From positions 1 through 7,233 of the forward strand of contig CAMDBY010000086.1 of NCBI GenBank assembly GCA_945889575.1: 7,233 nt of DNA, in the 5' to 3' direction. Source of the DNA: Bifidobacterium breve. Its GTDB lineage: Bacteria; Actinomycetota; Acidimicrobiia; Acidimicrobiales; Ilumatobacteraceae. Under the pieces are notes generated by a model. That model was not told the DNA's origin. It searched no databases and saw nothing but the letters and a program-made list of their open reading frames with translations. The number at the start of each line of letters is the position of its first letter. Position 1 is the stretch's first letter. Of the stretch, positions 5,878-7,233 are shown in pieces. The translations under genes and the position numbers were made by a program.

Positions 5878-7233
5878 ATGAAGAGTTTCAAGAACTTTAT
5901 TAATGGTGAATACGTTGATGCGAGTGATGGTCAGACAACCGTCATCATCGACCCGTCTACTGGACAGCAATACGGTGAGGCAGCCCTGAGCGGTGCCGCA
6001 GACGTTGACCGTGCCATGAAGGCCGCTGCGCATGCGTTCAAGTCATGGGGTCAAACAACTCCGTCGGAACGTTCGTTGGCGTTGTATCGCATTGCAGATG
6101 CCATCGAAGCTCGCGCTGAAGAAATAGTTGCTGCTGAAGTGCTGAACACGGGCAAGCCGATTGCGCTCACCATGAGTGAGGAAATTCCTCCCATGGTCGA
6201 CCAGATTCGTTTCTTTGCCGGAGCAGCACGAATGCTCGAAGGTAAAGCAACTGCTGAGTACATGGCAAATATGACATCAATGATTCGTCGTGAACCGATT
6301 GGCGTGTGTGCGCAAGTTGCACCATGGAATTATCCGATGATGATGGCCGTCTGGAAATTCGCGCCTGCCATTGCGGCTGGTAACGCAGTTGTTTTGAAAC
6401 CGTCTGATACGACTCCTGCTTCGACCACCCTTCTCGCCGAAATCGCAGCAGAGTTTTTGCCAGCCGGCGTACTGAACGTCATTTGTGGTGACCGAGATAC
6501 TGGTCGAGCAATGGTCACTCATGACATTCCTTCCATGGTGTCTGTAACCGGATCTGTTCGTGCTGGTATCGAAGTGGCAGAAGCTGCTGCAAAAAGTTTG
6601 AAGAGAGTGCACCTTGAACTAGGTGGTAAGGCGCCCGTCATTGTGTTTGATGATGCAGACATTGAAGCGGCGGCTGCCGGTATTGCTGCAGCGGGCTATT
6701 TCAACGCTGGACAAGACTGTACGGCGGCAACACGAGTGGTGTGTGGCCCGAAGATTTATGCAGAGTTCGTAGCCGCACTTGCTGAGCAAGCTGCTGCCAC
6801 GCGCACTGGTGGTCCGAAAGACCTTGAAGCGGCCTTTGGCCCCTTGAATAATCAGAGTCAACTTGCTCGTGTCGCGGGATTTGTTGATCGCACACCAAAG
6901 CATGCCCGCGTTGTCACGGGTGGAGAACGTCAAGGTAACGACGGGTACTTTTTTACGCCAACTGTCATTGCAGACCTGAAGCAAGATGACGAGATGATCC
7001 AAAACGAAATCTTTGGACCGGTTATTACTGTGCAGCGATTCTCGGATGAAGATGAAGCGTTGCGTTGGGCGAATGGAGTTGAGTATGGGCTTGCGTCGTC
7101 CGTGTGGACTCGCGACTTCGGTCGTGCAATGCGCATGGCAAAACATCTTGACTTTGGTTGCGTCTGGATCAACACGCATATCCCTGTTGTTGCAGAAATG
7201 CCCCATGGTGGATACAAGAAGTCCGGATACGGA
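5878..7233 (+). CDS. Gamma-aminobutyraldehyde dehydrogenase-like NAD-dependent aldehyde dehydrogenase (C-terminus beyond the right edge)
   Basis: This enzyme likely oxidises 4-aminobutanal to 4-aminobutanoate (GABA) with NAD+ in the cytoplasm, a step in putrescine breakdown. Exactly 452 codons lie in the window, about 20 short of the family's usual 474. Catalytic residues are intact: Asn151 in PWNYP (149-153), Lys174 in LKPSD (173-177), Glu247 in LELGGK (246-251), the nucleophile Cys281 in NAGQDCTAATR (276-286) and Glu377 in NEIFGP (376-381). The substrate-class hints are FFAGAARMLEG (112-122), TSMIRREPIGV (133-143), GQDCTAA around the cysteine, and INTHIPVVAEMPHGGYKKSG (431-450); these match my memory of E. 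coli YdcW/PatD. An in-frame TAG at 5872-5874 makes ATG 5878 the only start. Related betaine- or other aminoaldehyde dehydrogenases remain possible, so no gene symbol is given. Confidence 0.9.
   Translation, partial: MKSFKNFINGEYVDASDGQTTVIIDPSTGQQYGEAALSGAADVDRAMKAAAHAFKSWGQTTPSERSLALYRIADAIEARAEEIVAAEVLNTGKPIALTMSEEIPPMVDQIRFFAGAARMLEGKATAEYMANMTSMIRREPIGVCAQVAPWNYPMMMAVWKFAPAIAAGNAVVLKPSDTTPASTTLLAEIAAEFLPAGVLNVICGDRDTGRAMVTHDIPSMVSVTGSVRAGIEVAEAAAKSLKRVHLELGGKAPVIVFDDADIEAAAAGIAAAGYFNAGQDCTAATRVVCGPKIYAEFVAALAEQAAATRTGGPKDLEAAFGPLNNQSQLARVAGFVDRTPKHARVVTGGERQGNDGYFFTPTVIADLKQDDEMIQNEIFGPVITVQRFSDEDEALRWANGVEYGLASSVWTRDFGRAMRMAKHLDFGCVWINTHIPVVAEMPHGGYKKSGYG

Noticed and set aside
6619..7206. 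195-codon minus-strand open frame opposite the aldehyde dehydrogenase
   Set aside because: Its composition is irregular and it shows no motif; the plus strand encodes a complete set of aldehyde dehydrogenase catalytic residues.
1..7233. Defence system, mobile element, CRISPR array or toxin-antitoxin pair
   Set aside because: I found no direct-repeat array, transposase, integrase, nuclease or antitoxin signature; every long frame is a metabolic, cell-wall or transport gene.

Overview
The window looks like a chromosomal stretch from an actinobacterium (Actinomycetota), possibly an Acidimicrobiia-type lineage. That placement is inference, not proof. It rests on a clearly mycobacterial-type alanine dehydrogenase, four gene starts with a TANNNT-like -10 box sitting 6-7 nt upstream and no Shine-Dalgarno sequence (the leaderless pattern known from actinobacteria), and middling GC with tight packing. 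Taking the chosen starts, only about 198 of 7233 bases (roughly 3%) are non-coding. I see no rRNA, tRNA, CRISPR array, insertion sequence or phage gene.

Layout. Bases 1-599 (minus) hold the N-terminal half of D-alanine--D-alanine ligase (ddl), cut by the window edge. It diverges across only 33 bp from murF (633-1952, plus), whose product attaches the D-Ala-D-Ala dipeptide to the peptidoglycan precursor. murF converges on, and overlaps by 19 bp, a 12-TM-type MFS exporter gene (1934-3196, minus). Divergent from the exporter is a 56-codon gene (3283-3453, plus) for a zinc-ribbon protein. Its stop codon shares a CTAG palindrome with the stop of a cytochrome P450 gene (3450-4670, minus). The P450 gene lies 9 bp behind alanine dehydrogenase (ald, 4680-5807, minus), in the same frame and probably in one operon. 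Across a 70-bp divergent region, an NAD-dependent aldehyde dehydrogenase gene of the gamma-aminobutyraldehyde type begins (5878-7233, plus) and runs off the edge about 20 residues short of a normal C-terminus.

How the genes may work together. ddl and murF perform consecutive steps: making D-Ala-D-Ala, then loading it on UDP-MurNAc-tripeptide. The divergent ald / aminobutyraldehyde dehydrogenase pair fits putrescine catabolism through a pyruvate-dependent transaminase. That reaction yields 4-aminobutanal (oxidised by the aldehyde dehydrogenase) and L-alanine (returned to pyruvate and ammonium by Ald). The roles of the P450 and the exporter cannot be read from this window. Nothing here is a convincing new defence or mobile system. 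The most interesting items are the small zinc-ribbon gene, the leaderless start pattern, the in-frame ald-P450 junction and the ald/aldehyde dehydrogenase pairing.
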